Shown here one piece after another: positions 33,987-42,710 of a stretch of DNA of 64,000 nucleotides. The DNA comes from Pseudomonas sp. B6002. GTDB lineage: Bacteria; Pseudomonadota; Gammaproteobacteria; Pseudomonadales; Pseudomonadaceae. The notes under the pieces were generated by a model. It had not been told where the DNA came from. It was given only the letters and a program-made list of their open reading frames with translations, and ran no database searches. Numbering within the stretch: the stretch's first letter is position 1; every line of letters starts with the position of its first letter. Both the position numbers and the translations under genes were made by a program. The stretch covers positions 186,001-250,000 of the forward strand of contig NZ_JACAOY010000012.1 in NCBI RefSeq assembly GCF_013385985.1, given 5' to 3'.

Positions 33987-35471
33987 TCATTTGTTGAGGT
34001 TGTAGTCTTTTTCCGCAGCATCAAAACGCTCGACCATACCTGCCGTCGGCGCGCCCAGCTTGCTTACGAAGTAGATCGCCAGGCTGGCAAGGATGAAGCC
34101 CGGGATGATTTCGTACAGACCCAGCAGGCTGAAGTGTTTCCACACGATCACGGTGATCGCGCCGACCAGGATGCCGGCCAATGCGCCGTTGCGGGTCATG
34201 CCTTTCCAGATCACCGAGATCAGCACCACAGGGCCGAAGGCCGCGCCGAAACCGGCCCAGGCGTAGCTCACCAGGCCCAGGACGCGGTTGTCCGGGTTGG
34301 CAGCCATGGCGATGGCGATCAGGGCAACCACCAGCACCATCGCGCGGCCAACCCATACCAGCTCAAGCTGGGAGGCATTCTTGCGCAGGAAGGTTTTGTA
34401 GAAGTCTTCGGTCAGGGCGCTGGAGCACACCAGCAGCTGGCAGCTCAAGGTGCTCATCACGGCAGCCAGGATGGCCGACAGCAGCACGCCGGCGATCCAT
34501 GGGTTGAACAGCAGCTTGGCCAACTCGATGAACACACGTTCGTGGTTTTCGGTGACCGGGCCCGCCACTTCCGGATGGGCCGAGAAGTAGGCGATACCGA
34601 AGAAGCCCACCGCCACGGTGCCGCCCAGGCACAGGATCATCCAGGTCATGGAGATGCGACGTGCATTGGCGATCGACTTGACCGAATCCGCCGCCATGAA
34701 ACGCGCCAGGATGTGCGGCTGGCCGAAGTAACCCAGGCCCCAACCCATCAGCGAGATGATGCCGATGAAGGTGGTGTTCTTCAGCATGTTGAAGTTGTCG
34801 GGGTTCTTGGCTTCGATGGCCAGGAAGGTGGTGTCGACGCCACCGGTGGCCAGCAGCACGATAATCGGCGTGAGGATCAGCGCGAAGATCATCAGCGTGG
34901 CTTGTACGGTGTCGGTCCAGCTAACAGCCAGGAAACCACCGACGAAGGTGTAGGCAATTGTCGCTGCAGCGCCGGCCCACAGCGCCGTTTCGTAGGACAT
35001 GCCGAAGGTGCTTTCGAACAGACGGGCACCGGCCACGATGCCCGAGGCGCAGTAAATGGTGAAGAACACCAGGATCACCACCGCGGAGATGATCCGCAGC
35101 AGGCCGCTTTTATCTTCGAAACGGCTGGAGAAGTAATCCGGCAGGGTCAGGGCGTCGCCGTTGTGCTCGGTCTGTACCCGCAGGCGACCGGCGACAAACA
35201 GCCAGTTGAGGTAGGCACCGACGATCAGGCCGATGGCGATCCAGCTTTCCGACAGGCCGGACATGTAGATCGCGCCCGGCAGGCCCATCAACAACCAGCC
35301 GCTCATGTCGGAAGCGCCGGCGGACAAGGCTGTCACTACGCTGCCTAGGCTGCGGCCGCCCAGGATGTAATCGGAAAGGTTGTTGGTGGAGCGATAGGCC
35401 ATGAAGCCGATCAGCACCATTGCTGCGATGTAGATCACGAACGTGATCAGGGTTGGATTACTAACGCTCAT
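33987..35471 (-). CDS. putP: Sodium/proline symporter PutP
   Basis: A 494-residue SSS-family symporter with about 13 membrane segments. N-terminal signatures are YILGGRSLGSVVTALSAGAS, DMSGWLLMGLPGAIY and WLFVAGRLR. It imports proline with sodium. It is divergent from putA across a 461-bp control region with repeated PutA-type operator boxes, so both genes are expected to be repressed without proline and induced with it. Confidence 0.95.
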   Translation of the reverse strand: MSVSNPTLITFVIYIAAMVLIGFMAYRSTNNLSDYILGGRSLGSVVTALSAGASDMSGWLLMGLPGAIYMSGLSESWIAIGLIVGAYLNWLFVAGRLRVQTEHNGDALTLPDYFSSRFEDKSGLLRIISAVVILVFFTIYCASGIVAGARLFESTFGMSYETALWAGAAATIAYTFVGGFLAVSWTDTVQATLMIFALILTPIIVLLATGGVDTTFLAIEAKNPDNFNMLKNTTFIGIISLMGWGLGYFGQPHILARFMAADSVKSIANARRISMTWMILCLGGTVAVGFFGIAYFSAHPEVAGPVTENHERVFIELAKLLFNPWIAGVLLSAILAAVMSTLSCQLLVCSSALTEDFYKTFLRKNASQLELVWVGRAMVLVVALIAIAMAANPDNRVLGLVSYAWAGFGAAFGPVVLISVIWKGMTRNGALAGILVGAITVIVWKHFSLLGLYEIIPGFILASLAIYFVSKLGAPTAGMVERFDAAEKDYNLNK

Positions 35472-35601
35472 AAGAGTGACGCCCTGGCTTTGTTTTTATG
35501 TAGCAGCGGTCTGTGAGACGGCCACCCGTTGATAACCGGGTAGACGAAACGGCGTGCCGCGCATTTATGACTGACGTTTCCCCAGGAAAGCCGTCAGCCG
35601 A

Positions 35602-35863
35602 TGCACCGGCTCGTTGAGCCGGTTGCACCTAGGGCGCGAATGCTATTCAACAAAGCAAATAAGGTGCAACCTGTTTCTTGAGAATTAGTTGCACCTAAAG
35701 GTGTTTTACGGAAAACACCGCGTTTTTGCTCCTTTTCGGAGCAAGAACAGCCGATCTCAGAAGCAAACGCACCAAGGGGCAGCGGAATCCGTCGACCGTG
35801 TATTTTTTTCCCGATCACGATCAAAAAATTCATGAACAAAAAGGGTTGCACCCGGTTGCACCT
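35602..35863. promoter_or_regulatory. putP-putA control region with five GTTGCA operator boxes
   Basis: The decamer GGTTGCACCT or a close form occurs at 35621-35630, 35662-35671 (inverted), 35687-35696, 35844-35853 and 35854-35863. GTTGCA is the core recognised by the ribbon-helix-helix domain of PutA in E. coli, and this PutA has that domain. The first box lies in a near-perfect palindrome, TGCACCGGCTC/GAGCCGGTTGCA (35602-35627). The last two boxes are adjacent direct repeats about 70 bp before the putA ATG. No gene is seen in 35472-35932. Confidence 0.8.
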
Positions 35864-35932
35864 CTTCATGGGCAAAGCTAATCTTGCCGCCAGCAGATGC
35901 CACTCGGTAGTGGCACCCATGAGGATAAGAAA

Positions 35933-38900
35933 ATGGCGACAACCACCCTTGGGGTCAAACTCGACGACCCGACCCGCGAGCGCTTGAAGGCTGCCGCGGC
36001 CTCCATTGATCGCACGCCCCACTGGCTGATCAAGCAGGCGATTTTCAATTACCTGGAGAAACTCGAGGGTGGTGCAACCCTGACCGAGCTCAACGGCTTG
36101 AGCACCAAGGACGCTGACGACGCAGGCGAAGTCCAGACCGACCACGCCCACCAGTGCTTCCTTGAGTTCGCCGAGAGCATCCTGCCGCAATCCGTGCTGC
36201 GCGCCTCGATCACCGCCGCTTACCGTCGCCCCGAGCCGGAAGTGGTGCCGATGCTGATCGAACAGGCCCGTCTGCCGGCACCGATGGCCGAAGCCACCAA
36301 CAAGCTGGCCGCCTCGATCGCCGAAAAACTGCGTAACCAGAAAAGTGCCGGCGGCCGTGCCGGTATTGTTCAGGGCCTGCTGCAAGAATTTTCCCTGTCG
36401 TCCCAGGAAGGCGTGGCGCTGATGTGCCTGGCCGAGGCGCTGCTGCGCATCCCGGACAAGGGCACCCGCGACGCGCTGATCCGCGACAAGATCAGCACCG
36501 GCAACTGGCAGCCGCACCTGGGCAACAGCCCGTCGCTGTTCGTCAACGCCGCCACCTGGGGCCTGCTGCTGACCGGCAAACTGGTCGCCACCCACAATGA
36601 AGCCGGCCTGACATCGTCCCTGAGCCGCATCATTGGCAAGAGCGGCGAGCCGATGATCCGCAAGGGCGTCGACATGGCCATGCGCCTGATGGGCGAGCAG
36701 TTCGTCACCGGTGAAACCATCGCCGAAGCCTTGGCTAACGCGAGCAAGTTCGAAGCCAAGGGTTTCCGCTATTCCTACGACATGCTCGGTGAAGCCGCCC
36801 TCACCGAACACGATGCCCAGAAATACCTGGCCTCGTACGAACAAGCCATCCATTCCATCGGCAAAGCCTCCCACGGCCGTGGGATTTATGAAGGCCCAGG
36901 CATATCCATCAAGCTGTCCGCCCTGCACCCACGCTACAGCCGTGCGCAGTACGAGCGCGTGATGGACGAGTTGTACCCGCGCCTGCTGTCCCTGACCCTG
37001 CTGGCCAAGCAATACGACATAGGTTTGAACATCGATGCCGAAGAAGCCGACCGCCTGGAGCTGTCCCTGGACCTGCTGGAGCGCCTGTGCTTCGAGCCGC
37101 AACTGACCGGTTGGAACGGCATCGGCTTCGTGATTCAGGCTTATCAGAAGCGCTGCCCATACGTGATCGACTACGTCATCGACCTGGCGCGCCGCAGCCG
37201 CCACCGCCTGATGATCCGCCTGGTAAAAGGCGCGTACTGGGACAGCGAAATCAAACGCGCCCAGGTCGAAGGCCTGGAAGGCTACCCGGTGTACACCCGC
37301 AAGGTGTACACCGACGTGTCCTACATTGCCTGCGCACGCAAACTGCTGTCGGTGCCGGAAGTCATCTACCCGCAGTTCGCCACGCATAACGCCCATACAT
37401 TGTCGGCCATCTACCATATTGCCGGTCAGAACTATTACCCCGGCCAGTACGAGTTCCAATGCCTGCACGGCATGGGTGAACCGCTGTACGAGCAGGTGGT
37501 AGGCAAGGTTTCCGACGGCAAGCTGAACCGTCCATGCCGGGTGTACGCACCGGTCGGCACCCACGAAACATTGCTGGCCTACCTGGTACGTCGACTGCTG
37601 GAAAACGGCGCGAACACCTCGTTCGTCAACCGCATCGCCGACCAGTCCATCTCGATTCAAGAGCTGGTGGCCGACCCGGTAGCCAGCATCGAGCAAATGG
37701 CTACGCTGGAAGGCGGCTTCGGCCTGCCGCACCCACGTATCCCACTGCCGCGTGACCTCTATGGCAGCGACCGCGCCAACTCGGCCGGTATCGACCTGGC
37801 CAACGAACACCGCCTGGCGTCGCTGTCCTGCGCCTTGCTGGCCACCGCTCACAACAACTGGAAAGCCACGCCGATGCTCGGTTGCGCCTCCAGCGAGCAA
37901 CCGGCGGCACCGGTACTGAACCCGTCCGACCTGCGTGATGTAGTCGGCCACGTGCAAGAAGCCACCGTTCAAGACGTCGACAACGCCATCCAGTGCGCCA
38001 TCAGCGCCGGCCCGATCTGGCAGGCCACCCCGCCCGCCGAGCGCGCTGCGATCCTGGAACGCGCCGCCGACCTGATGGAAGGTGAGATCCAGCCACTGAT
38101 GGGCCTGCTGGCTCGCGAAGCTGGCAAGACCTTCGCCAACGCCATCGCCGAAGTGCGTGAAGCCGTGGACTTCCTGCGCTACTACGCGGTACAGGCACGC
38201 AACGATTTCACCAACGATGCCCACCGCCCACTGGGCCCGGTGGTCTGCATCAGCCCGTGGAACTTCCCGCTGGCGATTTTCAGCGGTCAAGTGGCGGCCG
38301 CACTGGCCGCCGGCAACCCGGTACTGGCCAAGCCTGCCGAACAGACTCCGCTGGTCGCCGCACAAGCCGTGCGCATCCTGCTGGAAGCCGGCATTCCGGA
38401 AGGCGTGCTGCAACTGCTGCCGGGCCAAGGCGAAACCGTCGGTGCCCGCCTGGTCGGCGATGATCGCGTCAAAGGCGTGATGTTCACCGGTTCCACCGAA
38501 GTGGCGCGCCTGCTGCAACGCAATGTCGCCGGTCGCCTGGACGCCCAGGGCCGTCCGATCCCGCTGATCGCCGAGACCGGTGGCCAGAACGCCATGATCG
38601 TCGACTCCTCCGCGCTGACCGAACAAGTGGTCATCGACGTGGTGTCCTCGGCCTTCGACAGCGCCGGCCAACGTTGCTCGGCCCTGCGCGTACTGTGCCT
38701 GCAGGAAGATTCGGCAGACCGTGTCATCGAAATGCTCAAGGGCGCCATGGCGGAATGCCGCTTGGGCAACCCGGAGCGCCTGTCGGTAGACATCGGCCCG
38801 GTGATCGACGCCGAAGCCAAGGCCGGCATCGAGAAACACATCCAGGCCATGCGCGACAAAGGCCGCAATGTGTATCAGGTGGCGATTGCCGACGGCGAAG

Positions 38901-39886
38901 AGATCAAGCGCGGCACCTTCGTGATGCCTACCCTGATCGAACTGGAAAGCTTCGATGAACTGCAACGGGAGATCTTCGGCCCGGTGCTGCACGTGGTGCG
39001 CTACAAGCGCAAAGAGATCGACCAGCTCATCGGCCAGATCAATGCGTCGGGCTACGGCCTGACATTGGGCGTGCACACCCGCATCGACGAGACCATCGCC
39101 AAGGTGATCGACAACGTCAATGCCGGTAACGTCTATGTGAACCGCAACATCGTGGGTGCCGTGGTGGGCGTGCAACCGTTCGGCGGCGAAGGCCTGTCGG
39201 GCACCGGCCCGAAAGCCGGTGGCCCGCTGTACCTGTACCGCCTGCTGTCGACGCGTCCTACCGATGCGATCGAGCAATCCTTCGTTCGCGGCGACGCACT
39301 GGCCGCGCCGGACGTGCGCCTGCGTGATGCCATGAGCCAACCGCTGACCGCGCTCAAAACCTGGGCCGACAGCAATAAGTTCAGCGACCTGAGCGCCCTG
39401 TGTAGCCAGTTCGCCGCACAGTCGCAAAGCGGTATCACCCGCCAACTGGCCGGCCCGACCGGCGAACGCAACAGCTACGCCATCCTGCCCCGCGAGCACG
39501 TGCTGTGCCTGGCGGAAGTGGAAGGCGATCTGCTGACGCAACTGGCCGCGGTATTGGCCGTGGGTGGTTCGGCGGTATGGCCAGAGACTGACCTGACCAA
39601 GGCCTTGTTCCCACGCCTGCCGAAAGAGATTCAGGCGAAGATCAAGCGCGTGGCCGACTGGACCAAGGACGACGTGGTGTTTGATGCGGTTCTGCACCAC
39701 GGCGATTCCGACCAGTTGCGTGCGGTGTGCCAGCAAGTGGCACAGCGTGGTGGCGCGATTGTCGGAGTGCATGGTTTGTCGCAAGGCGAGACAGCGATTG
39801 CACTGGAGCGTTTGGTGATCGAGCGTGCGTTGAGCGTCAACACCGCTGCAGCGGGCGGTAACGCCAGCCTGATGACCATCGGCTAA
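35933..39886 (+). CDS. putA: Trifunctional PutA: repressor, proline dehydrogenase, P5C dehydrogenase
   Basis: A 1317-residue trifunctional PutA. ATG 35933 follows GAGGATAAGAAA. Residues 1-47 are a ribbon-helix-helix DNA-binding domain (TTLGVKLDDPTRERLKAAAA). Residues about 190-560 form the FAD proline dehydrogenase barrel (RLVKGAYWDSEIKRAQ). Residues about 600-1130 are the NAD aldehyde dehydrogenase, with catalytic Cys 915 in AGQRCSALR and the Glu in AETGGQN. A C-terminal ALDH-like domain completes the channel. It oxidises proline to glutamate and represses putA and putP when proline is absent. Confidence 0.97.
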   Translation: MATTTLGVKLDDPTRERLKAAAASIDRTPHWLIKQAIFNYLEKLEGGATLTELNGLSTKDADDAGEVQTDHAHQCFLEFAESILPQSVLRASITAAYRRPEPEVVPMLIEQARLPAPMAEATNKLAASIAEKLRNQKSAGGRAGIVQGLLQEFSLSSQEGVALMCLAEALLRIPDKGTRDALIRDKISTGNWQPHLGNSPSLFVNAATWGLLLTGKLVATHNEAGLTSSLSRIIGKSGEPMIRKGVDMAMRLMGEQFVTGETIAEALANASKFEAKGFRYSYDMLGEAALTEHDAQKYLASYEQAIHSIGKASHGRGIYEGPGISIKLSALHPRYSRAQYERVMDELYPRLLSLTLLAKQYDIGLNIDAEEADRLELSLDLLERLCFEPQLTGWNGIGFVIQAYQKRCPYVIDYVIDLARRSRHRLMIRLVKGAYWDSEIKRAQVEGLEGYPVYTRKVYTDVSYIACARKLLSVPEVIYPQFATHNAHTLSAIYHIAGQNYYPGQYEFQCLHGMGEPLYEQVVGKVSDGKLNRPCRVYAPVGTHETLLAYLVRRLLENGANTSFVNRIADQSISIQELVADPVASIEQMATLEGGFGLPHPRIPLPRDLYGSDRANSAGIDLANEHRLASLSCALLATAHNNWKATPMLGCASSEQPAAPVLNPSDLRDVVGHVQEATVQDVDNAIQCAISAGPIWQATPPAERAAILERAADLMEGEIQPLMGLLAREAGKTFANAIAEVREAVDFLRYYAVQARNDFTNDAHRPLGPVVCISPWNFPLAIFSGQVAAALAAGNPVLAKPAEQTPLVAAQAVRILLEAGIPEGVLQLLPGQGETVGARLVGDDRVKGVMFTGSTEVARLLQRNVAGRLDAQGRPIPLIAETGGQNAMIVDSSALTEQVVIDVVSSAFDSAGQRCSALRVLCLQEDSADRVIEMLKGAMAECRLGNPERLSVDIGPVIDAEAKAGIEKHIQAMRDKGRNVYQVAIADGEEIKRGTFVMPTLIELESFDELQREIFGPVLHVVRYKRKEIDQLIGQINASGYGLTLGVHTRIDETIAKVIDNVNAGNVYVNRNIVGAVVGVQPFGGEGLSGTGPKAGGPLYLYRLLSTRPTDAIEQSFVRGDALAAPDVRLRDAMSQPLTALKTWADSNKFSDLSALCSQFAAQSQSGITRQLAGPTGERNSYAILPREHVLCLAEVEGDLLTQLAAVLAVGGSAVWPETDLTKALFPRLPKEIQAKIKRVADWTKDDVVFDAVLHHGDSDQLRAVCQQVAQRGGAIVGVHGLSQGETAIALERLVIERALSVNTAAAGGNASLMTIG

Positions 39887-39907
39887 CTGCCAGAATGTGA
39901 TTAACCC

Positions 39908-39994
39908 TGTAGGAGCCGGCTTGCCGGCGATGGCGACGGGTCAGCGACAGAGATGTCGACTGGCGCGGCCTCATCGCAGGCAAGCGAGCTCCCA
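39908..39994. repeat. Mosaic REP doublet after putA
   Basis: Left arm TGTAGGAGCCGGCTTGCCGG (39908-39927); right arm ATCGCAGGCAAGCGAGCTCC (39972-39991) then CAC. The arms belong to two different REP variants. It lies in the 227-bp gap before the acyl-CoA dehydrogenase gene. Confidence 0.8.
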
Positions 39995-40113
39995 CATTTA
40001 CGGCTCCCTGCCTCCCATCCGCGTTTTGCCCCTCCATCACCCAGATCAATCTTGCTATCCAGCCTCTATTCGCGCACTTAGACTCGGCCCTATTCCCACA
40101 TAGGTAAGCCGCC

Positions 40114-41916
40114 ATGTCCGAGACGCTGCTCAGTTCCCGCAATCTGGCTTTCGAGCTGTACGAAGTCCTTGATGCCGAAGGCCTGACCCAGCGCGAGCGG
40201 TTTGCCGAGCACAATCGCGAGACCTTCGATGCCGCCATCAGCACCGCGCGCAGCATTGCGGAAAAGTATTTCGCGCCGCATAACCGCAAAAATGACGAAA
40301 ACGAACCGCGCTTTGAGGACGGCAAAGCAATCCTCATCCCTGAAGTAAAACCCGCCGTGGATGCCTTCCTCGAAGCCGGTTTCCTCAACGCTGCCCGCAG
40401 TTTCGAGGCCGGTGGCATGCAGTTGCCAACGCTGTTGTCCCAGGCCTGCTTCGCGCATTTCCAGTCAGCGAACGCCGCGTCCACCTCCTACCCCTTCCTG
40501 ACCATGGGCGCTGCCAACCTGATTGAAAGCTTCGGCACCGACGATCAGAAACAACGCTTCCTGCAACCGATGATCGACGGCCGTTTCTTCGGCACCATGG
40601 CGCTCACCGAACCCCATGCGGGCTCGTCACTGTCGGATATTCGTACACGCGCAGAACCCGCGGCCGACGGCACTTACCGGCTCAAGGGCAACAAGATCTT
40701 CATCTCGGGTGGCGACCACCCGCTGTCGGAAAACATCGTGCACATGGTGCTGGCCAAGCTGCCGGACGCACCGCCAGGGGTAAAAGGCATCTCACTGTTT
40801 ATCGTGCCCAAGTTCCTGGTCAACGACGACGGCAGCCTGGGCGCACGCAACGATGTGTTGCTGGCGGGCCTGTTCCACAAGATGGGCTGGCGCGGCACCA
40901 CGTCCACTGCGCTGAACTTCGGCGATAACGGCAACTGTGTTGGCTACTTGGTGGGCAAACCGCACCAAGGCTTGAGCTGTATGTTCCAGATGATGAACGA
41001 GGCGCGCATCGGCGTGGGCATGGGCGCGGTGATGCTCGGTTACGCCGGCTACCTCTATTCGCTGAAATACGCCCGCGAACGTCCGCAAGGCCGCCTGCCT
41101 GACAGCAAAGACCCTACAACGGCGCCGGTCTCGATCATTCAGCACGCCGACATCAAACGCATGCTGCTGACCCAAAAAGCCTATGTCGAAGGTGCGTTCG
41201 ACCTAGGCCTTTACGCCGCGCGCCTGTTCGACGACACCACCACCCTGGCGACCGAAGCCGAACGCAAGCAAGCCCACGAACTACTGGATTTGCTCACGCC
41301 CATCGTCAAATCCTGGCCGTCAGAGTTCTGCCTCAAGGCCAACGAGCTGGCGATCCAGATTCTCGGCGGCCACGGGTACACCCGCGAATACCCGGTGGAA
41401 CAGTACTACCGCGACAACCGCCTGAACCCGATTCATGAAGGCACCCATGGCATTCAATCCCTGGACTTGCTCGGGCGCAAACTGGCGCAAAACGGCGGCG
41501 CGGGCTTGAAACAACTGATCAGGCTGATCGCCGAAACCGGCGCCCGCGCCCAGGAATACCCGAGCCTGACCGCGCTGAGGGAACCACTGGAACAATTGGT
41601 CAACCGCCTGCAAAGCGTGACCCTCGGCCTGCTGACGGACCTCGCCCAAGGCAAGGTCAACAGCAGCCTGGCGAACTCGGCGTTGTACTTGAAAGTATTC
41701 GGGCACACGGTGATCGGCTGGCGTTGGCTGGAGCAAGCGATCCGCGCCGAAGAAGGGCTGGCCAAAGGGAATGCGGCCGACATGGCCTTCTATAAAGGCA
41801 AGCTCCAGGCCGCCCGGTACTTCCTGACCTGGGAAGTACCGGGCTGCCATCATGAACTGGCGATTCTGGAGGCACGCGACGATACGTGCCTGGGGATGCA
41901 GGATGAGTGGTTCTAA
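40114..41916 (+). CDS. Acyl-CoA dehydrogenase (PA5020-like)
   Basis: A 600-residue member of the long bacterial acyl-CoA dehydrogenase group, with an N-terminal extension and a C-terminal helical domain beyond the usual 380-residue core. FAD/substrate motifs include FGTMALTEPHAGSSLSDIRT and GNKIFISGGDHPLS. The catalytic Glu region is in NPIHEGTHGIQSLDLLGRK. It catalyses the first step of beta-oxidation; substrate length cannot be judged. It matches the gene next to rlmJ/nhaP2 in P. aeruginosa. Its stop overlaps the convergent zapA-like gene by 4 bp. Confidence 0.88.
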   Translation: MSETLLSSRNLAFELYEVLDAEGLTQRERFAEHNRETFDAAISTARSIAEKYFAPHNRKNDENEPRFEDGKAILIPEVKPAVDAFLEAGFLNAARSFEAGGMQLPTLLSQACFAHFQSANAASTSYPFLTMGAANLIESFGTDDQKQRFLQPMIDGRFFGTMALTEPHAGSSLSDIRTRAEPAADGTYRLKGNKIFISGGDHPLSENIVHMVLAKLPDAPPGVKGISLFIVPKFLVNDDGSLGARNDVLLAGLFHKMGWRGTTSTALNFGDNGNCVGYLVGKPHQGLSCMFQMMNEARIGVGMGAVMLGYAGYLYSLKYARERPQGRLPDSKDPTTAPVSIIQHADIKRMLLTQKAYVEGAFDLGLYAARLFDDTTTLATEAERKQAHELLDLLTPIVKSWPSEFCLKANELAIQILGGHGYTREYPVEQYYRDNRLNPIHEGTHGIQSLDLLGRKLAQNGGAGLKQLIRLIAETGARAQEYPSLTALREPLEQLVNRLQSVTLGLLTDLAQGKVNSSLANSALYLKVFGHTVIGWRWLEQAIRAEEGLAKGNAADMAFYKGKLQAARYFLTWEVPGCHHELAILEARDDTCLGMQDEWF

Positions 41917-42206
41917 GGCTGTCCGATCGCCTTGGAAATCACATCGACCGTGGCGCTGACTTGCTCTTGGTAACGGTCGAGTTCCTGTTGGTGAGCCTGT
42001 TGCATTTCGATTTGCTCGGCGCACAGGTTCAGCGCGGCCAGTACCAGTAATTTGTCACCGATCAGCGTCGGGTACTTTTTCTTGGTGGTGGCCAGGGAGG
42101 CCTTGAGCATGGTCACGGCGTGCATCAGGGTCAGTTCTTCCCCGGCTGGCGCCTTGATCGAGTAATCCTCTCCGAGAATCGAAACGACCTTTATCCCTTC
42201 GTTCAT
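41913..42206 (-). CDS. zapA: ZapA-like cell-division protein
   Basis: A 97-residue ZapA-family protein. It has an N-terminal globular segment (IKVVSILGEDYSIKAPAGEE) and a coiled-coil C-terminus (AALNLCAEQIEMQQAHQQEL). ZapA binds and bundles FtsZ at mid-cell. It is coupled to the upstream coiled-coil gene by an ATGA overlap, as in other gammaproteobacteria. However, the 6S RNA gene and the 5-formyl-THF cyclo-ligase gene that usually follow zapA are absent. This could therefore be a second, divergent ZapA paralogue rather than the main copy. Confidence 0.8.
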   Translation of the reverse strand: MNEGIKVVSILGEDYSIKAPAGEELTLMHAVTMLKASLATTKKKYPTLIGDKLLVLAALNLCAEQIEMQQAHQQELDRYQEQVSATVDVISKAIGQP

Positions 42207-42433
42207 GCGCTGACAGGCCCTGCACTCACACGCTCAACCAGCGCTTGGATACGCGCGGCGGTGGCGCTGTGTTTTTCTTCCTGTTCCATCAGGTTCAGTT
42301 GCAGGCTGTCGTTTTCATCCTTGGCGCGGGCCAGTTCGGCCTTGAGGGATTCGTTGCTGCCCAGCAGGTCCTGATTCTGCTGTACCAGGTCGCTGACCAG
42401 TTGTTCCAATTGGCTGAGGGATGCTTCTAACAT
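42203..42433 (-). CDS. TIGR02449-type coiled-coil protein paired with zapA
   Basis: A 76-residue, almost entirely helical protein starting at ATG 42433 (MLEASLSQLEQLVSDLVQQN). The heptad pattern runs nearly full length (LLGSNESLKAELARAKDEN, LQLNLMEQEEKH). It resembles the TIGR02449/ZapB-like small proteins encoded just before zapA. A longer frame to 42592 has no coiled-coil or ribosome-site support. It probably acts with ZapA in division; that is inferred from pairing alone. The 277-bp gap upstream, up to the chemoreceptor gene, shows no further gene. Confidence 0.75.
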   Translation of the reverse strand: MLEASLSQLEQLVSDLVQQNQDLLGSNESLKAELARAKDENDSLQLNLMEQEEKHSATAARIQALVERVSAGPVSA

Positions 42434-42710
42434 TTTGATTTCTCGGGCTTTTTCAAAGGGCGGTGACGATAAAGAAAATTCACCTCGGATGCCAGGGATA
42501 TCCCCGGCGCACAGCCCGTTTTTTAAGGGCCGGGCCGTACTTTCGAGCCTTAGTGACTGCATTTCCCGGATCTGGTTCCTGAATCCGCCCAACCCCTCGT
42601 CAGATGCGACAAAAGCGCGCGCCCCCTTAAGACTTTAGTCGCATGGCCGATAGGAGATGCACACCCCGTCTCATGGCCGCACGGATCGCGCTTCTCCCCA
42701 GGACTCCCGC

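Noticed and set aside
35594-39784. 1396-codon open frame antisense to putA (and similar long frames antisense to aceE, dipA and mscK)
   Set aside because: These frames follow the third-position GC bias of strong genes on the other strand. Their products are His/Val/Gln/Arg-rich with no recognisable motif.
41880-41960. 6S RNA gene (ssrS) after zapA
   Set aside because: The zapA-like and acyl-CoA dehydrogenase stops overlap, so there is no space for it.
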